A DNA stretch of 64,000 nucleotides from NCBI RefSeq assembly GCF_038900055.1, contig NZ_JBBMQM010000001.1, forward strand, positions 3,658,001 through 3,722,000, read 5' to 3'. A model generated the notes under the pieces. That model was not told the origin of the DNA and did no database searches. It saw nothing but the letters and a program-made list of their open reading frames with translations. Position numbers and translations under genes: made by a program. The stretch's first letter is position 1. Every line of letters starts with the position of its first letter. Source of the stretch: Henriciella sp. AS95 (lineage in GTDB: Bacteria > Pseudomonadota > Alphaproteobacteria > Caulobacterales > Hyphomonadaceae). Below are positions 61,829 through 64,000 of this stretch, one piece after another.

Positions 61829-63618
61829 TAGCGCATCTCCGTCTGGCTGGCCTGAAGCGATGCCCCGACACGGGTAAGGCTGGTCGGCACATCGGCAAGC
61901 GCAATTGATGTTGGTTGCTTGCTGGCATCGGCGAGCGCCTTGCGCGCCGTCATGATCTGCTCAAGCGTGCGGGCATCGGCCTCGTCTTCAATATTGCGGG
62001 CCCGCTGATAAAACCTGTCTGGAACGATCTGGTGGCCGCTGGCAGCATCCGTCTCGACAAGCCGCAATGCGAAGGCCGCATCGTCCGGCAGTTTCCCGCT
62101 CAGCACGGCAAAGCGGCGCGCATTTCCGGTGCGCACGGCGTCGAGGGCGGCCAGCTCAATAATATGCTGGTTTCCAGCATTGCGCTCGACCAGCTTCATC
62201 AGCTGGTCGCTGTCGGCCAGACGGTAAGCAAGGTCAGCCTGGGCGACGGCAAGCGCTTCATCAGACTCAAGGCGCGCAGAGAGTTTCTCGGACATGGTCC
62301 GCAAGCCGAGATGGGCGGCAAGCGCTGCGGCTTGTCCGAGCTTGGCATCAAGGTCTTCGCGACCTTCAAGCAAGCCTTCGCTGTTGAGCAGCGCGTCCAT
62401 GCCGCGGATATTCCAGAGCGTCTTTGCGCTGGCGAGGTCTGCTGCGACAAGGCCGGAATAGTGATCGGCAAGACGGGCGCGCGCTTCCGGTGACTGGGCC
62501 GCTGGCACCGACGCCAGCTGCAAGGTCATCTTGTAGTCGGCAGCCTGGTTGAGATCCCGCAGCAAGACATCGAGGCTGGCTTCAACCGGAATGTCCTCAG
62601 GTAGCTTTCCGTAATCGTCGACGAGGCGCGAGACGAATTCCGTCTCATAGTCTGAATCGACGTCGAGGCCGGCCCGCCGCAGGGCCGCGCCCGCCTCATC
62701 GCGGTATTCCAAATGGTTGAAATAGTCACGCATTGTCTGTTCAGAACCGGGAGCGCGGCGCGAGAAATCAAACATCGCCTTGGTGAATTTGAGACGCGAA
62801 TAGTACTCGATCTCGTCGTTCGTGAAGGTGGCGAGCAGCTTCTCGTTGAGTGTGCGCTCTTTCATGCGATCCAGGGCCGGCATCGCCAGCGCTGTATAGT
62901 TGACGCGAAGCCGAAGAGGCATGTGACGATAGGCATTGATCTGCGTCGACAGGATGTCAGCGCCGGCCGGGTCACCGGCGCGAAGTTTCGCCAGGGCGAG
63001 CCAGATCCGGGCCTGCTCATCACAGTCCGTCATTTCGGTAAAATAGGAAATGTTGGGAAAGGCGCGGCCTTCCATAAGCCAGGCAAGTTCCCGCAGGGCC
63101 GTTGCCGTCTTGTCGGTCTTGCCGACCAGCTGCATGCGCGCTTCTTCATTCATGCCGAGAACGAGATAGGCCTTGGCAAGCAGCGTTTTCGACGTCGCTG
63201 TCTCTTCGGCTTCGATGACGCCGCGCCAGCTCATCAGGTCGGCATATGTCTCGAAGTGTTCGAAATCGGAGAAATCGTAGGCGGAGGTGATCGCGCACCC
63301 TGTCTGGACTTCAGTGTCCTGGCGCGGGCGGAGGGAAACGTGCTCTGGCACGGGTGTTTCGGCAGGCGCAGCCTGCGCAGGGCTCGGCGTCAACACACGC
63401 GGTCCGGACGTGTCACTGGGCCCGGTGCCAACGGGGGCTGAGCGTTTCAGCAGGCCCTGATCGATCGCTTCCTGAACGAAAGTATCGAGCTCGGCGGGCA
63501 GCCTGTCCATTTCATCACCGCCTGTCCCCACAACGCCTTCAGACGGCTGTTGGGAAACAGCCGTCTGCGCCAGAGGAAAGGCAAGCGCGAAGAGACATAT
63601 GGACAGACGATGCGTCAC
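61828..63618 (-). CDS. Unrecognised large secreted helical protein between motA and flgF
   Basis: 596 aa, no family recognised. A signal peptide (about 1-22, ending TAVSQ) is followed by a proline-rich spacer (about 60-95) and a long region of Ala/Leu/Glu/Arg-rich helices (about 120-570) of TPR-like appearance, for example LLAKAYLVLGMNEEARMQLV and LWLALAKLRAG-like blocks. It overlaps motA by four bases (ATGA) and shares a base with flgF, so it is translated with them. Position suggests a periplasmic motor or stator factor, comparable in role to MotC of rhizobia, but no sequence link is claimed. Confidence 0.78.
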   Translation of the reverse strand: MTHRLSICLFALAFPLAQTAVSQQPSEGVVGTGGDEMDRLPAELDTFVQEAIDQGLLKRSAPVGTGPSDTSGPRVLTPSPAQAAPAETPVPEHVSLRPRQDTEVQTGCAITSAYDFSDFEHFETYADLMSWRGVIEAEETATSKTLLAKAYLVLGMNEEARMQLVGKTDKTATALRELAWLMEGRAFPNISYFTEMTDCDEQARIWLALAKLRAGDPAGADILSTQINAYRHMPLRLRVNYTALAMPALDRMKERTLNEKLLATFTNDEIEYYSRLKFTKAMFDFSRRAPGSEQTMRDYFNHLEYRDEAGAALRRAGLDVDSDYETEFVSRLVDDYGKLPEDIPVEASLDVLLRDLNQAADYKMTLQLASVPAAQSPEARARLADHYSGLVAADLASAKTLWNIRGMDALLNSEGLLEGREDLDAKLGQAAALAAHLGLRTMSEKLSARLESDEALAVAQADLAYRLADSDQLMKLVERNAGNQHIIELAALDAVRTGNARRFAVLSGKLPDDAAFALRLVETDAASGHQIVPDRFYQRARNIEDEADARTLEQIMTARKALADASKQPTSIALADVPTSLTRVGASLQASQTEMR

Positions 63619-64000
63619 GCGGCCTGCTTCAATCCTTTCAGGGCACTCTCCATCTCATTGAATGACGGGCGCACGCGCGCAGGCGCATGACGACGAGCCA
63701 CTTCAACGCAGATATTGACGGGGTTCTTGTGAAGATTTGAGACCAGCACTTCGCCGATCATTCCATAGAAGAAATGCTCTTCCAGCCGGATGGCTTTCAC
63801 GCGGGAGGCGAAAGGGCCGACCACGCCATAGGCGAGGAACACGCCGAGGAAGGTCCCGACGAGCGCGCCGCCGATCATGCCGCCGAGAATTTCCGGCGGC
63901 TTGTCGATCGAGGCCATCGTCTTGATCACACCGAGGACGGCCGCAACGATGCCGAGGGCCGGTAGCGCATCAGCCATGTTCTGGAGGGCATGCGAGCCGT
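63615..64000 (-). CDS. motA: Flagellar stator protein MotA, C-terminal part
   Basis: The last 128 codons of MotA, open at the window edge. The family block HALQNMADALPALGIVAAVLGVIKTM is followed by the two last membrane helices (MIGGALVGTFLGVFLAYGVVGP) and the cytoplasmic tail. It forms the proton or sodium channel with MotB. Its stop overlaps the start of the unrecognised 596-aa gene. Confidence 0.94.
   Translation of the reverse strand, partial: GSHALQNMADALPALGIVAAVLGVIKTMASIDKPPEILGGMIGGALVGTFLGVFLAYGVVGPFASRVKAIRLEEHFFYGMIGEVLVSNLHKNPVNICVEVARRHAPARVRPSFNEMESALKGLKQAA

Overview
This window looks like a chromosomal segment of a motile, aerobic alphaproteobacterium. The combination of a tad/cpa pilus locus, the FlaF-FlbT flagellin regulators, a perfect CtrA-type box (TTAA-N7-TTAA) in a flagellar promoter region, UbiG, PtsP and ethylmalonyl-CoA pathway enzymes points to the Caulobacterales/Hyphomonadales (Hyphomonas/Henriciella-like). 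That placement is inference from gene content. Coding density is very high and several convergent neighbours overlap at their stop codons. I saw no tRNA, rRNA, insertion sequence, CRISPR array or prophage.

Layout. 1-3.1 kb: a minus-strand tad pilus block (flp pilin, cpaA, cpaB, start of cpaC) with a divergent secretin-N-like gene. 3.1-7.7 kb: lysC, ptsP and a rodZ-like gene, transcribed leftward. 7.8-9.2 kb: ubiG and a DUF924 gene. 9.2-12.5 kb: a PAS/LuxR regulator fused to an alpha/beta-hydrolase fold that has lost its catalytic Ser and His, divergent from a Bcr/CflA efflux pump, with a perfect 18-bp palindrome between them. 12.5-15.4 kb: a RimB-RimK fusion and MltF. 15.3-22 kb: ethylmalonyl-CoA mutase and crotonyl-CoA carboxylase/reductase flanking a SemiSWEET, a GntR regulator with its own operator, a NylB-like serine hydrolase and a class IV aminotransferase. 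22-24.4 kb: an M20 peptidase and a Kv-type channel.

24.5-30.5 kb is the translation block infC, rpmI, rplT, pheS, pheT. infC starts at a non-canonical AUA. A terminator/antiterminator-like hairpin pair sits directly on the pheS start. An unrecognised membrane-anchored gene lies between pheS and pheT, and a lipoprotein gene on the other strand separates infC from rpmI. 30.5-34.8 kb: two glycosyltransferases, a small hydrolase and dnaJ. 34.9-41 kb: gltD-gltB with a long inverted repeat in the gltD leader. 41.2-45.2 kb: uppP, a four-helix lipoprotein, an NDUFA9-like protein and a diguanylate cyclase.

45.2-64 kb is a large flagellar region. It carries export genes (flhB, fliR, flhA, fliQ, a FliJ-like protein, fliI), rod genes (fliE, flgB, flgC, flgF, flgG, a FlgJ-type rod-binding protein), hook genes (fliK, flgD), L-ring and P-ring-assembly genes (flgH, flgA), fliL, flagellin with flaF, flbT, a DUF1217 gene and flgN, and the 3' end of motA followed by a large unrecognised helical secreted protein. 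The best candidate for an undescribed system is the pseudo-hydrolase/LuxR regulator with its palindrome and efflux pump. The infC AUA start, the pheS leader, the gltD leader hairpin and the motA-linked helical protein are the next most informative observations.
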